Shown: piece by piece, positions 1-12,800 of the stretch
How the letters are laid out: the number at the start of each line of letters is the position of its first letter
Position numbering within the stretch: position 1 is the stretch's first letter
From: Ustulina deusta
Lineage: Eukaryota; Ascomycota; Sordariomycetes; Xylariales; Xylariaceae
DNA: 64,000 nt
Assembly (NCBI GenBank): GCA_023159155.1
Contig: JAJNNX010000019.1
Span: 434,001-498,000, forward strand
Direction of reading: 5' to 3'
Program-made: the position numbers and the translations under genes
The notes under the pieces: generated by a model
Databases searched by the model: none
What the model saw: only the letters and a program-made list of their open reading frames with translations
Told to the model about the DNA's origin: nothing

Positions 1-574
1 TTGTAAGACTCTAGATCTCCCATATTTTCTCAAGAGTCCTTGAAAAACCACATAATGAAGCCGACAATCCATTCCAGGCAAACCAAATTGTAACTGCCGT
101 ACACGCAGCATGTCTGCAGGCGCCATGGTGTTGTCTTGCTCTCTTCCATCGACGCCTGAACGTCCATTTACCATCCGTACTATGCAAATGCAGTGGGAAC
201 GCGCAGGATCTAACCACTACGTGGAGGGGGCACAAAGGAAATTTGTATTGTCTTGCGCGCCAGAGTTGAGTTTCGACGGCGCCGGCCAAGTCGATGTCAT
301 TCCACGGACATCTAGCATTAAAGATTGTTAGAGAAACCGAGGTCCAGCCGAAATGTCGACGCTGCAGCGTGACGTGAGCGAGATGTTCTAGTCGTGTGAA
401 AATACCCGGTAGTTTTTGGGAAGATAGGTTATTCGTGGGTGGCCGTTCAATTCGTAAGAGCGTGACAAATTATTTCTGCTCACGGCTATGTTGTGGATGT
501 GTAGTAGGTATAGGCAGCGTCGAGCATTCGGATAGCTGTTATGACGGCCTCAAGCTGGCATTGGCGAGCGAGCT
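1..574. other. gene-free left edge
   Basis: No reading frame here looks like a protein or joins convincingly to a neighbour. The right part is the 3' flank of the septation GTPase gene. Confidence 0.5.
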
Positions 575-1869
575 CTAGCATGACTGGTAGAGCAGCAATG
601 GCTCGCCGACATTCTCGATCTCGGGTATTGTGCATTTCAAATCAAACGCTTTCGATAGAACAATCTTGAATATCTGCAAAGACAATGAGTACAAAGATTC
701 GTTCAAACTCGGGGTTCTAGCGCCGGCCGTGATACCTTCTGAACGTTGATACTGTGGCTAGTGCTACTGAAGATCAGCGAGGCACGCATGGCCTTGGCGA
801 ACCGCCGTGCCTAGAGATAGCTGGTCAGTTGAGCTTGACACTGCACATCGCTAAGCTCGCATACCTGATTCGATATTTCCTCTTGCTCCTCCCGTGAGAA
901 GTTGACGAAATGATCGTACTTGGTGCCAACAAGAACCGGAATCGCAGTTTTGTTGAACCCCCGTCCTTGGCGGTACCACTCCTTGATGCTATTGAGCGTG
1001 CTTTTCCTCGTCAAATCGAACATGAACAGGATAGCTACCGCATCGTTGCAAACAAGTGGCAACATGTTGACGAATTCTCTCTGGCCGCCAAGATCCCATA
1101 TGCTGAACGTGATTTCGGTGTTCCGGATGCTGATTGTTTTCTCCATGAAATTGACGCCAAGCGTCTGGATATAATCTTCGTCCCAGCTGCCTTCGACATA
1201 TTTCACCATCAGAGACGTCTTGCCGATCTGGGCGTCGCCTACCATCCCAACCTTGATGACAACCTGGTTACGTGTGCTGGCCTGGTCGGCGCCACTGCTG
1301 CCCCGGTCACTGTACGTAGCTTGCCGATCCCCACCGGCACCGGAGAGACCGGAAGGGGGTCTTGAAATCGACTGTGGATGAGCGGTGGCCGGAGGTGTGT
1401 CGTATCGCCCGTTGAGATCTACCTCGTCGGGGGTTTGGCTGTTCGTTAAGCCCTGGTCAAGGGACTGCGACTGTTGATGGTATACTTCATGGCCATTCAG
1501 GCTGGGTGCGACATGGGGGCCTCCTTCCATGTCGGCGAGCGTGTCGGGGAGGGTATCATCGAGGTGTTCATGGGGCCCGAGAACGGGGGCAGTGTGGAAA
1601 TCTTGCTCCATGGCGTCCATGGCGTCCATGGTGTCCATGGCCTCGTGAAACTGGCCCGAAGACCCGACAGTAAGAGTAGACGGGTCTACAACGAAAGAGT
1701 CCTTGGAGTGTGCGAGAAGGAGGGATAGTCGTCGAGAAGTGCAGAAGTCCTCGTATGATGGGAATCGGGATCGAGGATACGTTGAAGTCTCAGGTTGGGC
1801 GGCGAGCAGGGATTCGCAGAGTAGCAGTGGAATTCGTGATGGACCCGTAACCGCCGAGGAATGTTCCAC
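575..1869 (-). CDS. spg1/tem1: Septation-initiation small GTPase, Spg1/Tem1 type
   Basis: Ras-superfamily GTPase that triggers the septation initiation (mitotic exit) kinase cascade at spindle pole bodies. Exons on the minus strand are 1869-865, 810-736 and 673-575, joined by introns with GTATGC/CTAG and GTATCA/GCAG ends, giving 392 aa. The GTPase fold starts near residue 203: G1 is [10 protein letters not shown]3 is WDLGGQ and G4 is GTKYD, the last two being distinctive for Spg1/Tem1. The second exon begins [14 protein letters not shown] and the third ends in a conserved-looking tail reading [16 protein letters not shown]. The first 200 residues are low-complexity and include an [10 protein letters not shown] run. 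The start is uncertain: a later Met near position 1638 or an undetected 5' intron would shorten the N-terminus. Family assignment is firm. Confidence 0.9.
1607..1640. repeat. 9-bp tandem repeat inside the GTPase coding region
   Basis: About four copies of a TCCATGGCG-like unit. On the minus strand it encodes the [10 protein letters not shown] run, so copy changes would keep the frame. Confidence 0.8.
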
Positions 1870-3884
1870 GCGTGCTCTAGACTGTGGAGGATGTGTGTGT
1901 CAGTCGCCTCAGCCTCGACGTATGGATTGGGGCTTGATGCAGCACGGGGCGTCAATCAGGCCATGGGCTGGAGCCGTGTCCCGACCCAGCTGAGACCTCC
2001 GAGGCAATACTGGGGGCGAGCAAGGGCAGAAGGCGGGCGAAGGCCGAGAATATCGAGGGAAATGGAAAGGCACGAGACAAGGGCAGGGGAAGGACTCGAA
2101 GCGCGACGAATGCGTCAGGCCGTGCTCGATCCCCGGACTCAGAGTAGACAGACAGACTTGGAATATGATGCTAATGCGGACGTAGTGTAGTGTACGTACC
2201 TTGCAGCAGACGCAGGAGAAAAAGAAGGGAGTGTCGGTAGCGAATAAATGGGATTTGGATGCGGACGCCCTCTTCTGGCCTAGACGCTCTGTTCTCGACC
2301 TGGGTCAAGGTTGCCGAGAATAGAAAAGAGATAGAAAAGAGAGGTGCTGAGGCGCCCCACTGGCTTGCAATTATTACCACCAGAGAGAGCGGGCGGCGGT
2401 TGACGACAAACAGCCGGCCGGCGCTGTGAGTGGTCGCGGGGGACAAGCACGGACACAGAACTGAGAACGGAGAACTGGAGAGTAGGTAACACGAGACAAG
2501 ACAATGCGCAGAACTAGAATTAGAATAATGCAGGCATTGTATTTTGCATTGAGAAAGTACTTTCCCCAGCGGATTTTGGATTGCCTAGGTAGGTAGGTAG
2601 GTGGCTTAGTGTATTTGGGGGCCGAGCTGTGTCGTCACTGTACAACGTCCATGTTGATGTTATTGTTTCTCGCGTCATTGAGTAATAATGAACAGATAGA
2701 ACACACTAATAAGACGGGAGCATCATGTCACCACAACGAAACATCAAATCAGTTCGAGCGACCGGTACACGCCCGTCTCTGTTCGAAACAAGTGTGTTTC
2801 GTGACGATGTTTATTATTGGCCATGTTTCTAGCACATGCCGAGTCAGCATTTGGCGCTAATGCGTGAATGGACGAATGAAATCGTAGAAGGAGGACAATT
2901 CGAGCAACACACCAAAGGCAAGACGCGATACGCGAAGTATCCAATTATATGTATATAACTACCTACTACGCAGGTTACCAAAGCAGCAGATAGTCTGGAG
3001 TTGCGGCGGGCGAGAGGGGACAGTCAATTCATCGCAGACATTATTAGCCGGTTGAGATTCCGCAGAAACAGACAGCTCGACGGTGCGTGGTACCTACGAA
3101 ACGATGACCCGGTGAGTTGGGTTCAATTCCTAACAGAGCCATTGGTTTTCGCCAGCTAGCTCATCTCCATGCAAACGGGTCCATTCATCCTCGGTAGTCT
3201 GCCTTCGATGCACGTGGTGATCTCTATTTGTTGTTTTAGGCTGCATTCAGTTGCAAGGGGTTCCGTCAATTTCCTGCCTGTCTATAAAGCCTATACTATA
3301 TGTATAGATGGCATGCCATATATGTAAGTGGGCACCTACTCGATGCTGATATTCACACCTCGATTCCAGGAGCTCATTCGATAAGAGGCAGCTTGCAACA
3401 ACAATGTAGATACTCACTCAACAACCCTTAAACGACCTGGACAGGAGAGGTCTAGGTAGTCTTCAATGCTCCCAAAGTCTCACGAGTGTTTTCTCAAGCC
3501 ACACCGCAAGACATGCGTGGGTCCTCTCTAATCGCTTCTCAGCCACAGAGCCCCACGCTACCAGATATGAGGACGACGAGGGGTAGAGTCCTCAAGCAAT
3601 GATTGGCTCAAACTTCCTAGCCTATCTCATCGCCGAAGCTGCACAAATATCCACACTGTAAGCCCACACCTTTGCAAGCAGCGACGGCACAGTACAAACT
3701 TCTGATCCGGGACAACTCGGCTTAGGATCCCTGTCGGCCTTATCAATTCCAGCTACCCGTAGTTGGATGATATCAAGTATCGCAGCGATTCTTTATTCCA
3801 GCTTCGTTCGACCCACGTGAAATCATACCACATCACTCCCGCTTCACCGATTCCACCACCCAACTCGCCTCACCTTTGCCCATC
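1870..3884. other. long intergenic region between spg1 and gcvH
   Basis: Divergent upstream regions of the GTPase and H-protein genes. It contains a short AGGT tetranucleotide run near 2588-2602. CT-rich minus-strand sequence near 2170-2500 could be the GTPase 5' UTR. No frame in it looks like a real protein. Confidence 0.5.
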
Positions 3885-4687
3885 ATGGCCTCAATTGCGC
3901 GGTGCCTGCGGGCAATCCGACCCTCGACGCTGTCTCGTCTCCCCCAGACTCCTCGGGTCCGGTCGAATTGGCAAGCGACCTCCGTCCGAACCTTCTCTGC
4001 GTCTCCGATAAGTAAGGCCTCCGATGTCGCCATTCCCCCGAATCTCCTTCTTCTTCTTCTTCTTCCTCTTCTCCAAGACATCCATCCATCCGTCCATCCG
4101 TGCATTCGCCTTTATTCTTGTTTCCTGGCGAAAGGGGGCGCCGTTGTAATAAGCTTCGCACTAGAGAAGAGAAGAAGAAAAAAAGGATCAAACAAGAAGA
4201 CGTTTTTTTTTTTTTCTTCATTTCTCTGTTTCAGCGTCGCCGCATCATGCATAATAGACTAACCACACCCGTGCCCTAACCAGGAGACATCCGCAAATAC
4301 ACCAAGGACCACGAGTGGATCGACCTGAACGCGGACCAGACGGCCGGCGTGATCGGCATCTCCGAGTACGCGGCCGAGGAGCTCGGCGACGTCGTCTACG
4401 TGGAGCTGCCGGCCGAGGGCACGGAGCTCGTGGCGGGCGACACGCTGGGCGCCGTCGAGTCGGTCAAGAGCGCCGCCGACATCAACAGCCCCATCGCGTG
4501 CACCGTGACGGCCGCCAACCTGTCGCTGGAGGAGAAGCCCGGCACCATCAACCAGGTGCCCGAGGACGACTCGCACGGCGGCGGCTGGATCGCCAAGGTC
4601 ACCGTCGGCGAGCAGGGCCGCAAGGACTTCGAGGCCCTCATGGATCTCGAGGAATACAAGACCTTCACCGGGTCCGAGGAGCACTAG
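3885..4687 (+). CDS. GCV3: Glycine cleavage system H protein, mitochondrial
   Basis: Lipoyl-carrying H protein of the mitochondrial glycine decarboxylase complex, which shuttles the aminomethyl group between the P, T and L proteins. Exon 1 is 3885-4011 and exon 2 is 4284-4687, with a 272-bp intron (GTAAGG...CCAG), giving 176 aa. The first ~40 residues are Arg/Ser-rich and end RTFSASPI, a typical mitochondrial presequence. The mature part starts RDIRKYTKDHEW. The lipoylation site is Lys104 in GAVESVKSAADINSP. The start was chosen because the ATG opens directly into the presequence; an upstream in-frame Met at 3876 adds only three residues. The second exon is extremely GC-rich at third positions, as in hem3 next door. 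Identity is secure. Confidence 0.95.
4045..4100. repeat. CTT and ATCC microsatellites in the H-protein intron
   Basis: A CTT-type tract (about 4045-4073) is followed by ATCC/GTCC tetranucleotides (4079-4100). A 13-base T run lies further on at 4203-4215. All are inside the intron. Confidence 0.85.
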
Positions 4688-5178
4688 ACGAGACGGAGAT
4701 GACGGACCGAGTATGATGAGGAGACAGAACATACAGACAGACAGACGGTGGTTGTGGCGGTTGTGGCGGATGGCTTTGCATTTAATGGTTCGTTTTAGAT
4801 TATACCTACGGCCTGCATAGGACTAGCAAAGGCGGTGTTCAACAGAAAGAGAAAAAAGAACGGGCTCAACCTTGTATCATAGGCATCGCGTGGGGTATTC
4901 TTTTTTTTTTTTTTAATTTTGGACGATGACCCGAAAGCCGCGCGGATAAGCAGAGGCATCTACCTACAGAAATGGGCGGACCTGACCATACTGCCTCGTC
5001 TCAACGTTTTCATCATCATCATCATCATCATCATCGTCGTCAATATTTTTTTTTCGGTCCGTCATGCAACCAATGAATGGTACTGTACATACCACTCCCT
5101 CTATCTATGCCATCATAAGTCATCATCGTGAGATTGCGTCTCTTATGTGGGGTCTGCGCCGCGTCGTGCACGTCTTCT
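4688..5178. repeat. convergent 3' flank with T14 and (CAT)8
   Basis: Gene-free space between the converging gcv3 and hem3 genes. It holds a T14 run at 4901-4914, a perfect (CAT)8 at 5011-5034 and another T run near 5046. Both 3' UTRs probably lie here. Confidence 0.75.
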
Positions 5179-6243
5179 TCATGCCGGCACCCACGGCTCC
5201 GCCTTGTCTCTACTCGCCTCGCGTTCGGTATTGATGACGTCCAAGATAGCCTGCGCACCATTATCCACCAGCATCTGCGCCACCTTCTTCCCGAACGCGA
5301 CGGCCTGTTCCCTCGTAGCGACCTCCTCGACGCCCTCGGCGTCCGCAGCCTCCGTGCCCTCGACGCTGACCACGCACCCCGTGAGCCGCAGCCTGTTTCC
5401 CTCCAGCCACGCCGTCTCGACCCCGATCGGGATGCTGCAGCCGCCCTCGAGCGTGCGCATGATGCTACGCTCCGCCTCAATCGCCAACATGGTCTTCTCG
5501 TCCTCGAACGGCTTCAGCAGCTCGAAGATCCGCGCGTCGTCGGCCCGCACCTCGATGACGAGCCCGCCCTGTCCCACCGCATACAGCATGCCACCGCCCT
5601 CGGTGTTCCGGTCCAGGTACTGCGCGATGCGCGCATGTCTATCCGTGCGGTGCAGGCCGGCTGCGGCCAGGATGAGCGCCGCGTACTCGCCGTCCTCGGC
5701 GTCGAGCTTCTGCAGCCGCGTGTCGATGTTGCCGCGCATGTCCAGGAACCGCAGCACCGGGTAGCGGCGTCTGATCTGCGCCATCCTACGCACGCTGCTC
5801 GTGCCCACGACCGCGCCCGCCGGCAGGTCGGCGAGCGTCCTGTATTTTCCCTCGAGCGCCTTCTTGACGACGACGACGTCGCGCGGGTCCTCGCGCTCCG
5901 TGAAGCACGCCAGCGCGCACCCCGCCGGCAGCGACGTCGGCATGTCCTTGGCGCAATGCACGATGACGTCCAGCTCGTTGGCCACGAGCGCGGCCTCCAG
6001 CTCGTTTGTCCAGAGCCCCTTGCCGCCGAACTTGTACAGCGCCGTGATCTTGTCCTTGTCGGCCGTCGACAGCATCCCGCGGACCTCGAAGTCGACGTCC
6101 GGGTGCAGCTTCTTGAGCGACGCCACCACCCATTCGGCTTGCAGCAGCGCCAACACCGACTTCCGCGAGCCGACACGCACAAGAGGTCTCTGCGTGTTTC
6201 CGCCCGGAGGCGTTATGACAGGCTGTGTAGTCGAGGTGGCCAT
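5179..6243 (-). CDS. hem3: Hydroxymethylbilane synthase (porphobilinogen deaminase)
   Basis: Third enzyme of haem synthesis. It polymerises four porphobilinogen units into hydroxymethylbilane on a covalently bound dipyrromethane cofactor, in the cytosol. It is a single exon of 354 aa, the normal length. The N-terminal domain starts VRVGSRKSVLALLQAEWV. The conserved segments DVIVHCAKDMPTSLP, GTSSVRRMAQIRRRYP and LDMRGNIDTRLQKL are visible. Cys269 in EGGCSIPIG is the cofactor-attachment cysteine. The frame extends 21 codons upstream, but the chosen ATG gives a normal N-terminus. Codon use is strongly GC3-biased. No oddities; the assignment is secure. Confidence 0.97.
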   Translation of the reverse strand: MATSTTQPVITPPGGNTQRPLVRVGSRKSVLALLQAEWVVASLKKLHPDVDFEVRGMLSTADKDKITALYKFGGKGLWTNELEAALVANELDVIVHCAKDMPTSLPAGCALACFTEREDPRDVVVVKKALEGKYRTLADLPAGAVVGTSSVRRMAQIRRRYPVLRFLDMRGNIDTRLQKLDAEDGEYAALILAAAGLHRTDRHARIAQYLDRNTEGGGMLYAVGQGGLVIEVRADDARIFELLKPFEDEKTMLAIEAERSIMRTLEGGCSIPIGVETAWLEGNRLRLTGCVVSVEGTEAADAEGVEEVATREQAVAFGKKVAQMLVDNGAQAILDVINTEREASRDKAEPWVPA

Positions 6244-7790
6244 TGCGAAGGGGTGGAGGAGAGGAGAGGAGGCGAGGAGAGTCGGGGAAGATCGGACGCG
6301 TTCCAATCAATCGGGTGGGATACTGTCGTTGTCGACGAGGGCGAGCGATCGATTGCGCGCGGTCGCACTTGTTTGCTGTGGTGGGAGTGAGACGAAGGGA
6401 CAGGACTCGGGACAGATTGTCACAGAAAAGAAAAAGATGGGTAAGACGAAACGACCAGGAGCGAACCCGGCCGGTGCATGAGTGAGGTAGGTGTGAGCTT
6501 TTAGCGGGGCAGAAAGTGAATCGCGGGGCAAAGTCGCCCCTTCTTCGCCCAGGCTACCCGGCAGTGCAGTAGATACGCCCTCATGGCGTTCACTGCGTTT
6601 ACTTGAGTCGGGTTAGTTACTAGCCTCCTCTTGCTAGTCTATTGCCCCTATTTGCACACCCGCGTTAATGATTTAATTTGCTTCTCATTTGGACTTCTTC
6701 GTATATTTCGTCTGATCTTTTATGTACTCTTTGGTATGGAAGTATTTGTCTTACGTCTGTCAAAACGGCTCTTGGAGGTGACCTGTCACCTGTTCATGTC
6801 AACACCAAAACTACAGAAATGCCATTAAGCTCCAATACATTCCACCGAGGTCGCAAAGGTTTCTCCTATTTTCCGCCCGAAATGTCTGACTTGACATGCT
6901 GTCAGGCTCCGAGGTTACGAATACGACCTATTTGGCAAACGTGAAATGAACTACACCACGAACCACAAAAGAACCAGGCAGCACTGGACAGGATATCCAG
7001 TATCTGATGTCTGCTTGATACGTATACATGAGTATCCCGTAAGTTCCAACTATCATGCATTGTTCCCTCGTTGGTGGTGCCTGTGTCAATGTGCACAGCA
7101 GATATACCTGTCAAAAGGAGACATGAAGAATCCATTGGACCGTGTCTGATGGAAAGGCGCGTCATCTGTGTACATAAAGATCTGGTCTGGCCCTTTCTAT
7201 GGCGAAGCAGCTATCCGTATGAGATCGCTCTGTGCAATACTCTCGAGTCTTTGGGCAAAGAATGAATCGTCAGCGGCATGATGGTGTTGCCTAATAGTGG
7301 CACAGAATGCATCGAAGCATACCATTGCCGTCTCACAATGACTACAACCCAACGAACACATCTTTCGTTCTAGTTCACATTAACCGTCTCATTGAGAATC
7401 TCGTCGCTGCTTTGCGTGTCGTCGGTCTCGGGTCTCGGAACAGAGCTTTCATCGGGGGTACGATCTACCAAAAGTGGTGAGGAACGAGGAGATATCGACT
7501 CATATGTCGCTTGAAACGTGCGTATGTTCGTGTAATAATGACACGAAGACGTGTCGAGGGCCGATCCCAACTCGCCGGCAGATGGTGCTTCACGTATTAG
7601 CTGGGTTTTGCGTAGGGGTGGACGTATCCTGGCTCATAGGAAGCAGTTCAAGCTTCTCGGCGGGAAAGCATATAAGATCGACGGCGCAGGTGTCCAGTCC
7701 AAGTGATCCCACAGTTTATTTCTCAGAGGTTTCTGCTCAACAGATTCATCCCTTCACTTTCTTCGTAATTTCGCGTCAGGCGAATCGATC
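6244..7790. other. intergenic region hem3 to secreted-protein gene
   Basis: Contains the hem3 upstream region and the promoter of the secreted protein gene. Short frames here lack protein-like composition or splice partners. I see no gene. Confidence 0.5.
7671..7676 (+). promoter_or_regulatory. TATA-like element upstream of the secreted-protein gene
   Basis: TATAAG about 120 bp before the ATG at 7791. This fits a fungal core promoter by position only. Confidence 0.35.
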
Positions 7791-8520
7791 ATGCAGCTCT
7801 CTCATCTATTGCAACTGGTGTTCATCACCGGCGCCCTTTCGACCCGGAAGGAGCCTCGCCAAGTCATCGTCACGGTCACTGCTGGTGTTGAGCCCTCCCC
7901 AACCGGACCTCTTACTGCGCCGTCCCCTGTGCCCCTCTCAGCAGCACCAGTTCCCTGGGAGCAGACTTCTGCAGTGGACGTAGCAGCCTCGATAACGCCT
8001 GCTGCCCCCGTTCCGCCTTTCCCTTCAGGGAATCTTTCCCTACCTCCCTTCTCATCTCTTCCGAAGACCGGGACGCATACACCTACCCACTCATTTCCCC
8101 CGCAGACCGCGACGCCTACACCCGCTTCTGGAGGCCCCGGACCTTCGAGTGGCGCCAAGTGTGGGAAAGGGTACACCTACTGCGGCTACATGTTGACTGG
8201 ATTTGGCCATAGTACGTCTAGCTGACATTATTACCCACCTTACCTAGTCTAATGCTCTCTATACTGCTTCATTAAACATGTACTAACTTGAGGTGTATCT
8301 AGATTTCGCTCCGTCGGAAATTGACAAGTCCTACTGTAACGGGCTCCCAGAGCTTTGCGCTGGAGACAAGCGCAAGACAAACGCCGACCAGGCTGTCTAC
8401 GTCTGCATGGATGACCAGCCTTCGACCGTCCAGCTCGTGTGTGCTTGCAGCGGCACGTGTCTGAATAATGCCACGACCAACTACATCGCCCATTGCGACA
8501 AACCTTGTGTCAACAATTAG
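7791..8520 (+). CDS. Small secreted cysteine-rich protein, effector-like
   Basis: Exon 1 is 7791-8211 and exon 2 is 8303-8520; the intron runs GTACGT to CTAG, giving 212 aa. Residues 1-18 form a hydrophobic signal peptide (MQLSHLLQLVFITGALS). A Pro/Ser/Thr-rich linker follows to about residue 120. The C-terminal ~85 residues form a compact cysteine-rich module that begins CGKGYTYCGYML and continues YCNGLPELCAG, YVCMDD, LVCACSGTCLN and HCDKPC, with ten cysteines in total. An even count suggests five disulfides. I know this module only as a recurring domain in uncharacterised secreted fungal proteins. A role in host or microbe interaction is inference. A polyadenylation-like AATAAA follows at 8584. 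Confidence 0.8.
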
Positions 8521-9801
8521 AGTGCGGTTTGACGCAAGCTGAAGATGTTCTCGTAATTCGAGGTTATAGTGAACCGTTGAGAAAATAAAGCTTGAATGTA
8601 TAGTACTGATAAGAGTAAGCGTTCAAGTAGCCCTTCGTTTATTCTGTGGGGAGCATGATGGAGCTTGGGAGATCGGACTTTAGAAGATAGGGCAAAATTT
8701 GTATAGGCTTCAAGACATTCATTAAGGGGTAAGGACTTACAGGGAACCCTTTGGCAACGCCACGCTACCACTCTATCCGACGGCCACTATCGTGGCATTT
8801 TTCCTAAGCATGAATAACACGCATGATTCTCTACGATGATATCGTGTGGTTTAGCCCACGGTCCACTAGTTCATTCCGCTGTGAACATGGCAAGACAACA
8901 CAAAACAAGGATTTTTTTATTTTTGTTTTTTTACTGGAGGAAAAAGATGTACCACAATTATGCCTGGCAGAATTTTATCCCATCTCTGTTTACTCGCAAC
9001 TCGTAATGCAGCCAGGCAAATGGGACTTGTGCAATAGTATATCTCCGCTACCTGGCTAGCAAATTTACAGGGATTGATCACTTTGTTGCTGACTCTTGGA
9101 ATTTGTACTGATTTCTTGTGAGCGACAATAGTGTGGATGTTGTATCAGATTTAAACGGGCCGAGCATCCTTTAAGCTTGGGACCAAAGGGCGGTCAGATA
9201 TTATGTAGACTATATAAAATTATGAGCGTAAAACGCCACATATATTAAATGCAGTGATCACTAGAGGCAGAGTCGAGCATGAGTCGAGAGCGTTTGAAAC
9301 TTAACCATTAGCGGCTGCTAATACATAGGAGACACCTACAGAAGTTGTTCTCAGAGTCTTAGTCATACAGACTTGTGGTTGGAGGCAATAGCTGATTAAG
9401 GCAACGATAGCCGAAATCTGCTGTCGAGGTACAGTTGGCTAGAATACTTAGGTAGTACAATTTCTTAGGAAATAAAACACAAAAGCCATCTGGAGCTCTC
9501 GACGTTTTCTGTCCCAAGGCTCTAAGAATGCAGAAGTTTAGTTCGGAAATTAAGGCGGTTGCTAACGTGAATTTGGTGCTATTTTCATTTCGATTCTTGA
9601 ACACTATATTCTGCTCAGATCGCTGAACAAGAACGCATAGTCAAGTTTTCTGTTCGATGTCTTGGATACCCGCTTATGACTTCGCTGATTTTATTGTTGA
9701 CAATTACTATCAACTTGTAAGCGGTCAACATGCTTCATATCCACACCTATATCCAGGCGAATCGAATTTGTTAAGATAAGACTCAATCTTCTGCAGATGA
9801 A
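8521..9801. other. intergenic region between convergent genes
   Basis: 3' flanks of the secreted protein gene and of CAND1. AATAAA at 8584-8589 is a plausible poly(A) signal for the former. The rest is AT-rich, with no supported gene. Confidence 0.5.
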
Positions 9802-12800
9802 TCACGAGTCCTTGATCTCTTCACGCAGATTCTTCAGCTGGCGGTCAAAATCCTTATTGACCCACTCCCAATATTGCTGCCAAACGGGGTTCTGGGACTG
9901 TATCTGAGCTGCTGCATTACCTGGGACATTATTCGGACCAGGCAGCGTAGTCTTGGTCTTTTCAGCAAGGAGAAGAGAGACGCGCAGAACACTCTTGTTA
10001 GCCTCTTCTTGCTTTTCATGTTCTTGTTTGACGGCGCCATCCTTAAGTTTTGTCGACAAGGTTTTACGATAACACTGAGCAATGGTATCAAGTCGACGAG
10101 TGGTCTCATCAGGATCGATAACGATCAACTTGCCAAGCATGAGATTACATAGCGCCCTGATATCGTTGTCATCATCGAGACCTGCAATGATGCGATCATA
10201 AAACTCGGGTGAGCTGACACGCGAGAAGGATGTCTCCATGAGCGAGTACAGGGTCTCGTATGCGCTCTACAGAGTGCCAATTAGCATATCCACAATGAAA
10301 ACAGAAGAATTGACGAATAACTTACCTTGCGGGCCTCAAGTCCATCATCAACTGTGTGCTTGAACGGACCCATTTGTACTTCGCGGATAAGTTCCTTTTT
10401 GATGATGGACTCAGTCATGACGAAAGGTATTAATTCACCCAGGTGTGGTAGGATCAATTCAGGCTTATTGTGAGTAGCCGAGTTAAGTGTTGTCATGCCA
10501 AGGCGCCGGATCTCTAGATTGACATCTTTGAGTACAGTCAATATCATATCGACTAGCACCGCCTTAAGCTCTGTATCAAATGTTTCATCACTATCGGGTA
10601 AGGTGTATCTGAGGGCTTGAACAGCAACAGCTCTGTACCCCTCTAATGAACTCGTGAGAAGTTCCTGCTATAGTTAGAGATTGCCGAGTCACGTGTACAA
10701 AATGATTGAAAACATACTTGAAGTTTGGTGATATAGGTCTTCGGCTTCAAGATCGCCAATCGACCAATGCACTCTGCACAGATGGCTTTATTGTCTTCGG
10801 CCAGTGATGAAGTAAAAAGAATCTCCCAAATATTACGTTCGTAAGCACTGATATCTGTGGACGAGGTAACGACTTGGTGAAGGACCTCGCGGATAGACTG
10901 TAAAAGAAGATATTGATGGCTTCCTTGCTGCGTAGTTGCGTCTAGAATGACGGGGAGATAGCGAGACACATTACCCGCTCCAGCCCTGCCCAAAGCGACG
11001 GCAGCTGAGACAGATACTTTATCAGGCTCATCGCCAAACTGACGCAAGAAGATGGTCGGATCCAGGGGAGATTTGGCGCCCAAACGTAGACCAATCTCTC
11101 CGAGGATGGCCAATGCTAGGCTCTGGCGTGCAGTATCAGGGGGCGATAACCTGCTCGCCATGTTGAGTTCATCAATGAAACTATCGATGGTGACGCCGGC
11201 ATTACCATTACTCGCGACGAATAATGCACCTGCGACTTTCCCGATAACGGCTGGATCGCCGCCAACACCGACGGACAATACGCCCTTCATCAGCCGTTCA
11301 CCCATTCCGGACTGCCCTATATTCGTCACGAGGATAACAAGAGAATCAAGGATACTACCCGAGATGTTCTTCTTGATCAGGTCGCAGAGCGCATTCACGA
11401 AGTCTTGCGAGGCGCTCAACTTGGGATTCTCAAGCTGAAGCTGAGCCATGGTGAGTAAGGCGGGACTCAAGAGAAGCGTATCATTGGCAACGACGACTGG
11501 CTGAATAGCTGTCACAATGCCACTAATTGTATTCGCCGCGAGATTTCCTTTGGTTGCCGGAGACGTGACCATGTGTTGGAGAGCTTGTACGCTAGAACCC
11601 CTAAGGGCCCGGTTGGCTTTTCGCAGCTGACCACATAGTTCCAAGGTCACAGCTTGGATCCAAGTACTGTCGAGACTCCCTGGAGCGGAGGAGAATATTG
11701 CGACATTATCAATTGCCCGCACAGCATGAAGTCGGGTAGTTTCATTACGCACTCGATCGAGCAATAATTCCAGGCCGGCTTGCCGCTTCTCTGGCGACAA
11801 GAGGGCGAGTCCTTCTGGAGTTGAAGTTCTCGCAAGTAAAGTCCCAAGGGCTTGTATGGCTCGCTGCCGCACTTCTGTATCCACATCATTTGCAGAAGTA
11901 CGATCGATAACAATGTCGTAGAGTTTGAGTAGCTCAGGTTTGTACTTTTGGGTGGTGAGCTTAGCTCGAGGAGGGGTTATCGCTTTGACAAGCTCCTCGG
12001 CTGTCCTGATAGCTTCGCTGGAGATCTTGTAAAATTTGTCATTCACCGCAGAAACGACACTAGCCACAATTTTGGCTAGGTACGGTTGGAACAGGCTGGA
12101 GGAATGTGTTTTGGCGATGTCACTTGTGAACCGGAGCACGGCCATACGTAAAGTGGTAGCCGTAGCAGAAGCAGCACCGCCCGACAGAGCTGTAGATGTT
12201 GCGCCAGCGTTGCCCACAACTCCCTTTGTAACATCAATGACTGGCTGCATAACCTGATCGAAATACTCGGAAAGACCACCGTTTTGAACTGCAATTAGGT
12301 CGTCTAGTAGAGTAATTACCGCTTGTTTCGTAGCAATCTGTTTACCTCTGAGGAGCTTCGTTGATGATTTGACTAGTTGCGGGATTAGTCTCGAAAGGTC
12401 TGCCCTGGGCCCTGTCTGGGGGATAGATTCTTGTGTTGGCGACAAAAGACCGGGAGTACCCATATAGGGAGCCTTGTTGCCTTGCCAAATTGCACCGCTG
12501 CTTTGCCTCCTTCGCTTCCTGCTGCCTGGGAGAGACTGCAAAAGTTCATCGTCCATGGTCACCGAGTGGATAACACCTTCGCCAGTCTTGCGAATTAGAA
12601 GGGACGTGGCGGAGATAACTTCTAACCGAACACTCTCCTCCCTCTCATCGAAACGGCGAATGAGGGGACTTGCCACATCCCGGTACAAGGTCCCGTTGTC
12701 TAGTAGATCGGTGCTGCGAGTTGAAATCAGGGTGTAAAGGGCCTTTGCTGCGCACCTCCGAACTTTCCAACTAGCATCATCATCATCGTCAAAATCATTG

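Noticed and set aside
3095..3140. GGGTTCAATTCCTA string resembling a tRNA T-loop
   Set aside because: No matching acceptor stem, anticodon arm or D-loop could be placed around it.
4259..4732. 157-codon minus-strand frame opposite the H protein
   Set aside because: Shadow of the GC-rich gcv3 exon; composition is repetitive (Gly/Leu/Val/Arg) and no family fits.
5128..6390. 420-codon plus-strand frame opposite hem3
   Set aside because: Antisense shadow of a high-GC3 gene; the minus strand clearly encodes porphobilinogen deaminase.
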